From: an uncultured Oscillospiraceae bacterium
GTDB taxonomy: Bacteria > Bacillota > Clostridia > Oscillospirales > Oscillospiraceae
Reading direction: 5' to 3'
Assembly: GCA_910584285.1 (NCBI GenBank)
Contig: CAJTYK010000001.1
Coordinates: forward strand, 62,001 to 126,000
Length of the DNA stretch: 64,000 nucleotides
The translations under genes and the position numbers were made by a program. Shown here piece after piece: positions 1 to 7,275 of this stretch; position 1 is the stretch's first letter, and the number at the start of each line of letters is the position of its first letter. Under the pieces are notes generated by a model. That model saw only the letters and a program-made list of their open reading frames with translations, did not search any database and was not told where the DNA came from.

Positions 1-47
1 CAACCCCAGCCTATCATCCGCCCACCGGCGGTCAGGAGGTAATTGTC

Positions 48-1133
48 ATGGAAAAGTATAAAGTCGGCGTCATCGGCGCCACCGGCATGGTGGGCCAGCG
101 CTTTGTCACTCTGCTGGAGCGCCACCCCTGGTTCCAGCTCACCGTTGTGGCCGCCAGTCCCCGCTCCGCGGGCAAACGGTATGAGGACGCAGTGGCGGGC
201 CGCTGGGCCATGGATACCCCCATCCCGGAGGAGGCCAGGGATTTGATCCTGCTCTCCGCCCAGGACGACGTGGAGAAAATCTGCTCCATGGTGGACTTCG
301 TGTTCTCCGCCGTGGACATGAAGAAGGACGAGATCCGCGCCCTGGAGGAGGAGTACGCCCGCCGGGAGTGCCCGGTGGTGTCCAACAACTCCGCCCACCG
401 TTGGACCCCCGACGTGCCCATGGTCATCCCCGAGGTGAACCCAGAGCACATCGAGGTGATCAAGGCCCAACGCCAGCGCCTGGGCACCAAACGGGGCTTC
501 ATCGCCGTCAAGTCCAACTGCTCCATCCAGAGCTATGTTCCCGCCCTGTCCCCCCTGCGCCAGTTCGGCGTGGAGAAGGTGCTGGTGTGCACCTACCAGG
601 CCATCTCCGGGGCGGGCAAAACCTTTGAAACCTGGCCCGAGATGGTGGACAATCTGATCCCCTACATCGGCGGCGAGGAGGAAAAGAGCGAGCAGGAGCC
701 GCTAAAGGTGTGGGGGCACGTGGAAAACGGCGTCATCGTCAATGCGGAGGGCACCTCCATCACCGCCCAGTGCCTGCGGGTGCCCGTGTCCAACGGCCAC
801 ACCGCCGCCGCCTTTGTCACCTTCCAGAACAAGCCCACCATGGAGCAGATAAAGGAGGCATGGGCCGGCTTCAAGGGCCGTGCCCAGGAGCTAAAGCTGC
901 CCTCCGCCCCCAAGCAGTTCCTCCACTACTTTGAGGAGCCGGATCGGCCCCAGGCCAAGCTGGATCGGGATCTGGAGGGGGGCATGGCGGTGTCCATCGG
1001 CCGCCTGCGCCCGGACACCCAGTACGACTACAAATTCGTCTCCCTGTCCCACAACACCCTGCGGGGCGCGGCGGGCGGCGGCGTGGAGCTGGCCGAGCTG
1101 CTGTGCGCCGAGGGGTACATTGAGCGCAGGTAA
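48..1133 (+). CDS. asd: aspartate-semialdehyde dehydrogenase
   Basis: The 361-residue product reduces aspartyl-4-phosphate to aspartate semialdehyde with NADPH, the branch point to lysine/DAP, threonine and methionine. The N-terminal Rossmann motif GVIGATGMVGQRF is near residue 7. The catalytic cysteine lies in KSNCSIQ near residue 160, and the GAAGGGVELAELL tail is typical of the family. Length and the insertion-rich middle (VDNLIPYIGGEEEKSEQEP) match the archaeal/yeast-type subgroup found in many Clostridia. A strong ribosome site (AGGAGG) sits 8 bases before the ATG. It is followed after a 210-base repeat element by dapA and dapB, so it feeds diaminopimelate synthesis. The upstream promoter lies outside the window. 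Confidence 0.95.
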   Translation: MEKYKVGVIGATGMVGQRFVTLLERHPWFQLTVVAASPRSAGKRYEDAVAGRWAMDTPIPEEARDLILLSAQDDVEKICSMVDFVFSAVDMKKDEIRALEEEYARRECPVVSNNSAHRWTPDVPMVIPEVNPEHIEVIKAQRQRLGTKRGFIAVKSNCSIQSYVPALSPLRQFGVEKVLVCTYQAISGAGKTFETWPEMVDNLIPYIGGEEEKSEQEPLKVWGHVENGVIVNAEGTSITAQCLRVPVSNGHTAAAFVTFQNKPTMEQIKEAWAGFKGRAQELKLPSAPKQFLHYFEEPDRPQAKLDRDLEGGMAVSIGRLRPDTQYDYKFVSLSHNTLRGAAGGGVELAELLCAEGYIERR

Positions 1134-1318
1134 AGGGCCTTCTTCTTTTTCTTGAAAGAAAAAGAAGAAGCAAGAAAAAGAACTTGAAACTACCTTTCAA
1201 TAAAATAACGCGCCAAAAGAGCAGATAGCCATATCATTTGCACTCTTTACAGTAGACACAGTTTAAAGTTTCTTTTTTCGCTTCCTTTTTTCTTTTCAAA
1301 GAAAAAAGGAAGGCCCTT
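1134..1318. repeat. MITE-like element with long imperfect terminal inverted repeats
   Basis: This non-coding interval between asd and dapA is bounded by AAGGGCCTTC at the left and its complement GAAGGCCCTT at the right. Just inside each end is a hairpin: 1139-1170 is a 15-bp perfect arm pair with a 2-base loop, and 1281-1312 is a 14-bp perfect arm pair with a 4-base loop. The two hairpins are near-copies of each other in opposite orientation. The similarity continues inward for about 60 bases per side, leaving an AT-rich centre. No transposase is present. The arms are purine/pyrimidine-biased (A/G versus C/T). They could also serve as transcription attenuators between asd and dapA. Confidence 0.6.
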
Positions 1319-1343
1319 ATCTTTTGGAAAGGATGCTGATATT

Positions 1344-2234
1344 ATGAGAACTCCCGTCTTTACCGGCTCCTGCCCCGCCCTGATCACCCCCTTTGATCAG
1401 AACAACATCATCAACTACGACGCCTTCGGCCGCCTCATTGACGCCCAGATCGAGGCCGGGGTGGACGCGGTGTGCGTATGCGGCACCACCGGCGAGTCCG
1501 CCACCATGTCCCTCCGGGAGCACATCGCCGCCGTGGAGTTCTGCGTGAAACGGGTGAACCACCGGGTAAAAGTCATCGCCGGGGCCGGGTCTAACGACAC
1601 CTCCGCCGCCGTCTACCTGTCCCAGCACGCCCAGGACTCCGGCGCGGACGCCCTGCTCCACGTCACCCCCTACTACAACAAGGCCAGCCAGACCGGCCTC
1701 ATCAAGCACTACGAGTACATCGCCGACCGGGTGGATCTGCCCATCATCCTCTACAACGTGCCCGGGCGCACCGGGGTGTCCTTTACCGCTGAGACGTACC
1801 AGGTGCTGTCCCAGAACCCCAAAATCAACGGGGTCAAGGAGGCCAGCGGCAACTTCTCCCTGCTGGCCCACACCCGGTTTCTCTGCGGGGACGACTTCTA
1901 CATCTGGTCGGGCAACGACGATCAGGTGGTGCCTATGATGGCTTTAGGCGCCAAGGGCGTGATCTCGGTGGCCTCCAATATCATCCCCGAGGTGATGGTG
2001 AAGATGAGCCACCTGTGTCTGGACAACGACTTCGCCGCCGCCTCCCAGCTGCAAATCCAGTACATGGATCTCATCGACGCTCTGTTCACTGAGGTGAACC
2101 CCATCCCCATCAAGGCCGCTATGAACCTGCTGGGCATGGACGCGGGCTCTCTGCGCCTGCCCCTGTGCGACATCTCGGACAAGAACCTGGACGTACTCCG
2201 CCGCGCCATGGAGCGGGCGGGACTGCTGAAGTAA
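1344..2234 (+). CDS. dapA: 4-hydroxy-tetrahydrodipicolinate synthase
   Basis: The 296-residue product condenses pyruvate with aspartate semialdehyde to give 4-hydroxy-tetrahydrodipicolinate. The Schiff-base lysine is in GVKEASG (about residue 163). The YYNKAS tyrosine and the YNVPGRTG segment of the active site are present, as is the N-terminal CGTTGES phosphate/pyruvate loop. Full length for the TIM-barrel aldolase family. It begins after GGAAAGGA and is followed 24 bases later by dapB, which uses its product. It sits downstream of the repeat element after asd. Confidence 0.96.
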   Translation: MRTPVFTGSCPALITPFDQNNIINYDAFGRLIDAQIEAGVDAVCVCGTTGESATMSLREHIAAVEFCVKRVNHRVKVIAGAGSNDTSAAVYLSQHAQDSGADALLHVTPYYNKASQTGLIKHYEYIADRVDLPIILYNVPGRTGVSFTAETYQVLSQNPKINGVKEASGNFSLLAHTRFLCGDDFYIWSGNDDQVVPMMALGAKGVISVASNIIPEVMVKMSHLCLDNDFAAASQLQIQYMDLIDALFTEVNPIPIKAAMNLLGMDAGSLRLPLCDISDKNLDVLRRAMERAGLLK

Positions 2235-2258
2235 CTCCCCCAAAAGGAGCTGTTTTCT

Positions 2259-3026
2259 ATGCCAAAGATTATCCTTTCCGGCTGCTGCGGCCACATGGGC
2301 CGGGCGGTGGCGGATATCTGCGCCAACGACCCGGACGTGGAGATATCCGCCGGCATCGACCTGCTGGCCCAGCCCATGGAGGGCTTCCCCGTGTTCCCTT
2401 CCCCCTCCGCCTGCAACCTGGAGGGGGACGTGCTCATCGACTTCTCCCACCCCGCCGCCCTGGAGGGGCTGCTGGAGTTCTGCGCCGCCCGCCGGCTGCC
2501 GGCGGTGCTGGCCACCACCGGCTATTCGGAGGAGCAACTGGCCCGGATTGAGGCGGCGTCCCGGGAAATTCCCCTGTTCCGCTCCGCCAATATGTCCATC
2601 GGGGTCAACGTGCTGGTGGATCTGGTGCGCCGGGCGGCGGCCCTGCTGGGGGAGGACTTCGACGTGGAGATCGAGGAGCGCCACCACCGCCGGAAGCTGG
2701 ACGCCCCCAGCGGCACCGCCCTGATGCTGGCGGACGCGGCCTCCTCCGCCCTGCCCTATGAGGCGCAATATGTCTACGACCGCCACAGCGTCCGCAGGCC
2801 CCGGGATGGGCGAGAGATCGGCATCTCCTCCCTCCGGGGGGGCACCATCGTGGGGGAACATACGGTGGTGTTTGCCGGACGGGACGAGGTCATCGAGTTC
2901 CGCCACCATGCCGCCAGCCGGGAGGTGTTCGCCGCGGGGGCGGTGAGGGCGGCCAAGTTCCTGGCCGGGATGGGTACACCCGGACTGTACAATATGTCTG
3001 ATCTTATTGCGGCGCAGGGCAAGTAA
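2259..3026 (+). CDS. dapB: 4-hydroxy-tetrahydrodipicolinate reductase
   Basis: The 255-residue product reduces 4-hydroxy-tetrahydrodipicolinate to tetrahydrodipicolinate with NAD(P)H. The nucleotide-binding motif is SGCCGHMGRAV at the N-terminus. The catalytic EERHHRRKLDAPSGTA signature is near residue 150. A ribosome site AAAAGGAG precedes the ATG. It is the last gene of the asd-dapA-dapB set and is followed by a hairpin terminator that it shares with the convergent gene to its right. Confidence 0.96.
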   Translation: MPKIILSGCCGHMGRAVADICANDPDVEISAGIDLLAQPMEGFPVFPSPSACNLEGDVLIDFSHPAALEGLLEFCAARRLPAVLATTGYSEEQLARIEAASREIPLFRSANMSIGVNVLVDLVRRAAALLGEDFDVEIEERHHRRKLDAPSGTALMLADAASSALPYEAQYVYDRHSVRRPRDGREIGISSLRGGTIVGEHTVVFAGRDEVIEFRHHAASREVFAAGAVRAAKFLAGMGTPGLYNMSDLIAAQGK

Positions 3027-3094
3027 ACTCAGGAAAAGATTTGTTTCATTGAGTACTATAGAGATTACAAAAGTGTGAAGCTCCGTCCAACAGT

Positions 3095-3134
3095 AAGGGC
3101 AAGACAGACCATGAATGGTTTGCCTTGCCCTTTT
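3095..3134. terminator. bidirectional hairpin between dapB and the histidine phosphatase gene
   Basis: AAGGGCAAG at 3095-3103 pairs with CTTGCCCTT at 3124-3132, with further pairing inside the loop, and short T/A runs follow on each strand. It separates two convergent genes, so it probably ends both transcripts. Confidence 0.7.
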
Positions 3135-3148
3135 CATAAAGTTACATT

Positions 3149-3682
3149 TCAGTCAATACCTATAATTTCAGCATCACAGATTTTATATCGAGTTTCTTTG
3201 TTGGTGTAAGGCGTACCGTTTTCTAAGCATAATACGATGTTCATTACACCACCATGCGATACAAGCAATACCGTTTTACCATGGACTTTATCCTTAAATT
3301 CATACCATGCGGTTCTGATTCTCTGGTAAAACATTTGCGGGCTTTCTCCACCAGGCCATGGCTCCTCCCATCCCAAATTGTTCCAATATTTTCCCGGATA
3401 TTTCTGGGCCGCTTCTTCTTTCAGCATTCCGGCCAGGTATCCGTTATTTGACTCTCTGAATTCGGGCAGGTAGATCACCGGCAAACCGAGATACTCCGCT
3501 ACAAGCTGTGCAGTTTCTTTTGCGCGGGCCAAATCACTTGAATATATCTCCGTGATACCTTTATTCAGCAGTTGAAGCCTTGCCTCACAAACCTGCTCCT
3601 TTCCAACATCGGTCAAGCCGAAATCACTCCAACCGCCGTATCTGTCTGGAGCATCGGCCCCATGCCTCATTAAATAAATCAT
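3149..3682 (-). CDS. histidine phosphatase (phosphoglycerate-mutase-like) family protein
   Basis: A 177-residue cytoplasmic protein of the branched histidine phosphatase superfamily. The phospho-accepting histidine is in YLMRHG at the very N-terminus, SSDLARAKETAQ supplies the second conserved arginine region, and the distal catalytic HGG is in VSHGGVMNI. The start is placed at the ATG just before IYLMRHG, because the longer frame would run into tyrS. It begins 7 bases after the tyrS stop, so it is probably co-transcribed from the Tyr T-box. It is AT-richer than the dap genes and tyrS, like the other T-box operon ORF at 4956, which suggests separate acquisition. The substrate cannot be told; some relatives act on phosphosugars or nucleotides. 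Confidence 0.85.
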   Translation of the reverse strand: MIYLMRHGADAPDRYGGWSDFGLTDVGKEQVCEARLQLLNKGITEIYSSDLARAKETAQLVAEYLGLPVIYLPEFRESNNGYLAGMLKEEAAQKYPGKYWNNLGWEEPWPGGESPQMFYQRIRTAWYEFKDKVHGKTVLLVSHGGVMNIVLCLENGTPYTNKETRYKICDAEIIGID

Positions 3683-3689
3683 TCGTTCC

Positions 3690-4922
3690 TCACGCCAGCA
3701 CAGCCCGGTGGAACACCTTCTTGCCCTTCTTGATGATAACGCCCTCCCCGGCAAATTTGTCCTGGGGGAACTGGGCCGCCGGGTCGGACACCTTCTCCTC
3801 CGCCACAGCGACGCCCCCCTGCTGGATCAGCCGCCGGGCCTCGCCGTTGGAGGCCGCCAGCCCGCACTTCACCAGCAGGGTCAGCGCGCCGATGGAGCCG
3901 TCGGTGAAATCGGCGTCGGTCAGAGTGGTGGACGGCATCTCCCCCGCGTCCCCGCCGCCGGAGAACAGGGCACGGGCGGCGGCCTGGGCCTTGTCCGCCT
4001 CCTCCCTGCCGTGCACCATATTGGTCAGCTCCCAGGCCAGGATCTCCTTGGCCTGGTTGAGCTGGGCGTCCTTCCAAGTGTCCATCTCGTCGATCTGCTC
4101 CAGGGGCAGGAAGGTGAGCCAGCGGACACACTTCATCACGTCCGCGTCCCCCACGTTGCGCCAGTACTGGTAGAAGTCGTAGGGGCTGGTCTTGTTGGGA
4201 TCCAGCCACACGGCGTTGCCGGCGGTCTTGCCCATTTTGTTCCCCTGGGAGTCGGTGAGCAGGTTGATGGTCATGCAGTGGGAGTCCTTGCCCAGCTTGC
4301 GGCGGATCAGCTCCGTGCCGCCCAGCATATTGCTCCACTGGTCGTTGCCGCCGCACTGCATATTGCAGCCCACCGTCTGGAACATATGGTAGAAGTCGTA
4401 GGACTGCATGATCATATAGTTGAACTCCAGGAAGGACAGGCCCTTCTCCATGCGCTGCTTGTAGCAGTCCGCCCGGAGCATATTGTTCACCGAGAAGCAG
4501 GCCCCCACCTCCCGCAGCAGCTCCACGTAGTTGAGATCCAGCAGCCAATCGGCGTTGTTGAGCATCATGGCCTGGCCGGGGCCGTCGCCGAAGTCGATGA
4601 ACCGCTCCATCTGGTGCTTGAAGCACTGGGCGTTGTGGTTGATGTCCTCCCGGGAGAGCATCTTGCGCATATCGGTGCGGCCGGAGGGGTCGCCGATGGT
4701 GGTGGTGCCGCCGCCGATGAGGGCGATGGGCTTGTTGCCTGCCTGCTGGAGCCGCTTCATCAGGGTGAGGGTGACGAAGTGCCCCGCCGTCAGGCTGTCC
4801 GCCGTGCAGTCGTAGCCGATATAGAAGGTGGCCTTGCCGTTGTTGATGAGGTTTTTCACCTCGTCCTCGCTGGTGACCTGGGCCACCAGGCCCCGGGCCA
4901 CGAGTTCATCATAAATTGTCAT
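3690..4922 (-). CDS. tyrS: tyrosyl-tRNA synthetase
   Basis: The 410-residue class I synthetase charges tRNA-Tyr. The ATP-binding HIGH-equivalent is in DSLTAGHFVTL. Tyrosine-pocket segments (ALIGGGTTTIGDPSG, QSYDFYHMFQ, CGGNDQWSN) and the KMSKS-equivalent KMGKT are present. The C-terminal S4-like RNA-binding domain contains GEARRLIQQGGVAV. It lies downstream of a T-box leader with a UAC specifier, which confirms tyrosine control. An unrelated-looking small gene (4956-5423) lies between the leader and tyrS. Confidence 0.96.
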   Translation of the reverse strand: MTIYDELVARGLVAQVTSEDEVKNLINNGKATFYIGYDCTADSLTAGHFVTLTLMKRLQQAGNKPIALIGGGTTTIGDPSGRTDMRKMLSREDINHNAQCFKHQMERFIDFGDGPGQAMMLNNADWLLDLNYVELLREVGACFSVNNMLRADCYKQRMEKGLSFLEFNYMIMQSYDFYHMFQTVGCNMQCGGNDQWSNMLGGTELIRRKLGKDSHCMTINLLTDSQGNKMGKTAGNAVWLDPNKTSPYDFYQYWRNVGDADVMKCVRWLTFLPLEQIDEMDTWKDAQLNQAKEILAWELTNMVHGREEADKAQAAARALFSGGGDAGEMPSTTLTDADFTDGSIGALTLLVKCGLAASNGEARRLIQQGGVAVAEEKVSDPAAQFPQDKFAGEGVIIKKGKKVFHRAVLA

Positions 4923-4955
4923 GATTTTTTCTCCTTATAGTTACTTTAAAGATTG

Positions 4956-5423
4956 TTACCAATTCACCATTTTCTGTCTGTCTTGCGCTTGGATCAAGTT
5001 TTCTCGAAGTTCGTCGCTGATATAGATTCTTTTGACTGCAACATCGAACTGCCTGATATATTCTGCCAAAATGGAACTGCCATTGATCTTTGCTTCCATT
5101 ACATCATCGCACACCACTATAATTTTACGATATGTCTTACCTCTAACCTTTTCTAACAACAGCATTTTTAGAATATCATTAGAGATTTTGTTTTCCTGTG
5201 CCTTTTTGGTCTTACCGATGTGAACAAATATTTCTCCGATAATCCCATTCTCCTCTGAATAGAAATCCGGCTGAATATAGGATTTCCCAATAAACAGCTT
5301 AGGATTGCTCTGCAATCTTACTGTTGGATACTCCTGTATCAGCCATTCCTGTACCAGTTCAAATACTACCAGTTCAGCTTGCTGCTGTTCATACGAATTA
5401 GATTTACCACTGTCACCCATCAT
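4956..5423 (-). CDS. hypothetical protein with a possible PD-(D/E)XK nuclease core
   Basis: A 155-residue protein that I do not recognise as a named family. The motif order IQPDFYSEENG followed by GEIFVHIGK (about residues 55-75) resembles the D...E-x-K core of PD-(D/E)XK nucleases, with alpha/beta-looking sequence after it. The start is set at the ATGATG after AAAGGGG; the longer frame would overlap the T-box terminator. The gene is AT-rich relative to tyrS, and it sits directly behind the Tyr T-box and 33 bases before tyrS. Its expression should therefore respond to tyrosine starvation. The nuclease call is an inference from a short motif only. Confidence 0.6.
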   Translation of the reverse strand: MMGDSGKSNSYEQQQAELVVFELVQEWLIQEYPTVRLQSNPKLFIGKSYIQPDFYSEENGIIGEIFVHIGKTKKAQENKISNDILKMLLLEKVRGKTYRKIIVVCDDVMEAKINGSSILAEYIRQFDVAVKRIYISDELRENLIQAQDRQKMVNW

Positions 5424-5477
5424 TACACCCCTTTCCCATCCTTCACCCTGTCTCAACAAACATATCAAACTACATAG

Positions 5478-5506
5478 AAAACCCCCTGTCCCTTTGGGAC
5501 AGAGGG
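5478..5506 (-). terminator. T-box intrinsic terminator
   Basis: On the minus strand CCCTCTGTCCC pairs with GGGACAGGGGG, followed by TTTT. It overlaps the 3' end of the T-box antiterminator, as expected for tRNA-controlled attenuation ahead of the nuclease-like ORF and tyrS. Confidence 0.85.
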
Positions 5507-5738
5507 CGAAAGCTCGCGGTACCACCTCTGTGTTGCCGCTTTCTCACAAAAGCGGCCTCAGGGGGTTCCCAGCAGAACCCCGGCGCTGTACCGGGCGCAC
5601 CCGTCCGGCCCTACTGGGGATCGTCCCGTTCAGGCGGCCGCTCCGAGGGGTATTCGCCAAGGGCTCCTCTCCCCCTTTCACCAAGCCGGGGGCTCTCTGG
5701 ACAGGAGGCCAATGGGTACTGATCCTCATCCTTGCGTT
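5507..5738 (-). promoter_or_regulatory. tyrosine T-box leader
   Basis: The minus strand carries the T-box sequence AGGTGGTACCGCGAG (about 5513-5527). It also carries a stem I with the distal AGAGAGC...TTGGTGAA elements. The specifier region reads GAATACCCC, with TAC at 5650-5652 coding for tyrosine. The UGGU in the bulge can pair with the ACCA end of uncharged tRNA-Tyr. The leader runs into the terminator at 5478-5506, so uncharged tRNA-Tyr should allow read-through into the leftward operon. Confidence 0.92.
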
Positions 5739-5744
5739 GTCAGC

Positions 5745-5773
5745 ATCATACCATACTCTGTTCCCTTTGTCAA
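5745..5773 (-). promoter_or_regulatory. sigma-A promoter of the Tyr T-box operon
   Basis: On the minus strand TTGACA (5768-5773) is separated by 17 bases from TATGAT (5745-5750). Transcription would start near 5738 and enter the T-box. Confidence 0.85.
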
Positions 5774-5819
5774 ACCCTATTCCCGGATATGGGGCGTGGC
5801 CCGGCAGCTCCGCCGGCAA

Positions 5820-5843
5820 TTCCAGAACTGCACAGTTCTGGAA
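5820..5843. repeat. 24-bp inverted repeat, operator-like
   Basis: TTCCAGAACT and AGTTCTGGAA flank a 4-base centre that is itself nearly symmetric. The site lies between the divergent T-box promoter and the promoter at 5880. It could be a protein-binding site or an RNA hairpin; no regulator is identifiable. Confidence 0.5.
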
Positions 5844-5879
5844 ATATCATGTAAATTCATAAAAATTACAAAAAAACCC

Positions 5880-5908
5880 TTTACAATCCAGTTGAAAACT
5901 GCTATACT
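5880..5908 (+). promoter_or_regulatory. sigma-A promoter of the 26-codon ORF
   Basis: TTTACA (5880-5885), a 17-base spacer and TATACT (5903-5908). The transcript would start near 5915 and reach a ribosome site (AAAGGAGG, 5924-5931) within about 10 bases. Confidence 0.75.
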
Positions 5909-5939
5909 ATGTCAAACAAGCTGAAAGGAGGCGATGGCG

Positions 5940-6020
5940 ATGAAGGTCATCTGTACTGTTCCCGTTGATATCGACGAGTTGATCTTCGCCGGAGAGATTA
6001 CCGTTCCCAGCGAGCGCTGA
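5940..6020 (+). CDS. 26-residue small protein
   Basis: ATG at 5940 lies 8 bases after a near-perfect ribosome site AAAGGAGG, with TGA at 6018. An in-frame ATG at 5934 is too close to that site. The peptide is acidic and hydrophobic (begins MKVICTVPVDIDELIFAG, ends VPSER), with no signal peptide. It has its own promoter (5880-5908) and terminator (6058-6079), so it forms a complete mini transcription unit. I do not recognise it. It may be a small functional protein or the translated part of a regulatory RNA. Confidence 0.6.
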   Translation: MKVICTVPVDIDELIFAGEITVPSER

Positions 6021-6057
6021 AGCTGATTACGGAAACTTCACAGGCAAAGATGTGACT

Positions 6058-6080
6058 CGTCCCTTTGGGGACGTTTTTAT
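6058..6080 (+). terminator. terminator of the small-ORF unit
   Basis: CGTCCC, a TTTG loop and GGGACG are followed by TTTTTATTTT. It ends the short transcript about 40 bases after the 26-codon ORF. Confidence 0.85.
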
Positions 6081-6089
6081 TTTGTAAAA

Positions 6090-6123
6090 AACCCGGCCGC
6101 CTGAATGGACAGGCAGCCGGGTT
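6090..6123 (-). terminator. terminator downstream of the BI-1 gene
   Basis: A 14-base arm pair (6090-6103 with 6110-6123, one mismatch or wobble) is followed on the minus strand by TTTTTT. It directly follows the stop of the leftward gene at 6132. Confidence 0.85.
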
Positions 6124-6131
6124 CTTTGCGC

Positions 6132-6851
6132 TCACCTGCGGCTGTTCCTTCCCAGGAACCGCAGCAAATACAAAAACAGGTTGATGAAATCCAGGTACAG
6201 CTGGAGGGCGGAGTAGATGGATGCCTTTTGCAGCATCACCTGGTCGCCGTAGAAATACTCGTAGTTGGCCCTGATCTTCTGGTTGTCGTAAGCGGTGAAG
6301 CACAGGAACACCACAATGCCCACCATGCAGACGATCCGCTCCAGAGCGGTGAAATTGATGAACAGGGTCAGCAGCCCCGCGATCACCAGGAAGATCAGCC
6401 CGCCGACGAGCAGCGGACGCAGCCGGGACAGGTCAGCTTTGGCAAACCGCCCGTACAGCGCGAACGCCCCAAAAAACAGGGCGGTCAGCCCAAAGATGAA
6501 GATGAGGTTGGCCACGTCGTACAGCACGAAGTACACGGAAAACACCATGCCGTTGATCACGGAATACAGCGCGAACAGCGCCCGCGTCACCTCCACCGAC
6601 CGCTTCTGAATCCCGGCGGATAGGATCAGCACCACCGCCACCTCCGCGATCAGCAGGATCATGGGCAGGTAGGGGATGGAGAACAGATAGAGCACAGTCC
6701 CTGTATAGGCCAGCGCCGCCGCCAGCACAAAGGTGATCATCAGCCCCACAAACATCCATCCGTAGGTGCGGGCCACGTACTGGTTCAGCGTCAGCTCCGC
6801 CTTGGCGTAGTCGCTGTCGAAATCGTAGCGGTTCAGATTGCGTTCTTCCAT
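6132..6851 (-). CDS. Bax inhibitor-1 / YccA family integral membrane protein
   Basis: A 239-residue polytopic membrane protein with about seven hydrophobic segments (for example MFVGLMITFVLAAALAYTG and MILLIAEVAVVLILSAG). It has the BI-1/UPF0005 family pattern, with an acidic N-terminus and the late segment VFLCFTAYDNQKI. Family members act as membrane calcium-leak or stress-modulating proteins; the bacterial role is not settled. ATG at 6851 follows AAGGAGA. It starts 2 bases after the hisE stop, so the two are probably one transcript that ends at the 6090-6123 hairpin. Confidence 0.88.
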   Translation of the reverse strand: MEERNLNRYDFDSDYAKAELTLNQYVARTYGWMFVGLMITFVLAAALAYTGTVLYLFSIPYLPMILLIAEVAVVLILSAGIQKRSVEVTRALFALYSVINGMVFSVYFVLYDVANLIFIFGLTALFFGAFALYGRFAKADLSRLRPLLVGGLIFLVIAGLLTLFINFTALERIVCMVGIVVFLCFTAYDNQKIRANYEYFYGDQVMLQKASIYSALQLYLDFINLFLYLLRFLGRNSRR

Positions 6852-6853
6852 CG

Positions 6854-7180
6854 TCAACTCTCCTTATCCACCTGTTTCATCTGCTTCAGGTTTCCGATTT
6901 TCTGCGCGCGGCGATCCAGCTCGGCCAGCACGTCGTCCAAGGGGATCTCCTTTTCCGCCAGCAGCACCAGCAGATGGTAGATCAGATCCGACGCCTCCCC
7001 CACCGTATCGGCGGGCACGTCGTTCTTGGCCGCGATGATGGTCTCGGCGCACTCCTCCCCCACTTTTTTCAGGATCTTGTCCAACCCCTTGTCGAACAGG
7101 TAGCAGGTATAGGAGCCCTCCTGCGGATTGGTTTTCCGATCCAGAATCACCTGATATAGAGCTTTCAGCGTGCTATCCAT
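6854..7180 (-). CDS. hisE: phosphoribosyl-ATP diphosphatase
   Basis: A 108-residue MazG-like all-alpha enzyme that hydrolyses PR-ATP to PR-AMP in histidine biosynthesis. The sequences LYQVILDRK, GEECAETIIAAKND and GEASDLIYHLLVLLAEK carry the conserved metal-binding glutamates and aspartates. The start at MDSTLKALYQV follows GGGAGGGA; the longer frame has no family similarity. It is a stand-alone HisE with no HisI partner in the window. It lies between the racemase gene and the BI-1 gene, which is unusual outside a his operon. Confidence 0.9.
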   Translation of the reverse strand: MDSTLKALYQVILDRKTNPQEGSYTCYLFDKGLDKILKKVGEECAETIIAAKNDVPADTVGEASDLIYHLLVLLAEKEIPLDDVLAELDRRAQKIGNLKQMKQVDKES

Positions 7181-7275
7181 AGCATATCCCTCCCGCGCTT
7201 CTTCTATGATAGCAAAAGATTTCAATGGAATCAAGTTGTTTTTTTCGTCACACATGATCGGCGTCACATGATCGG

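Noticed and set aside
1..47. Lysine riboswitch ahead of asd
   Set aside because: Only 47 bases precede the gene in the window; nothing beyond the ribosome site can be judged.
5820..5843. LexA/SOS box
   Set aside because: The GAAC...GTTC half-sites are 6 bases apart rather than the 4 of the Gram-positive LexA box, and there is no SOS gene adjacent.
5305..5862. 185-codon rightward frame across the T-box region
   Set aside because: It lies entirely over the minus-strand T-box leader and promoter and has no protein features.
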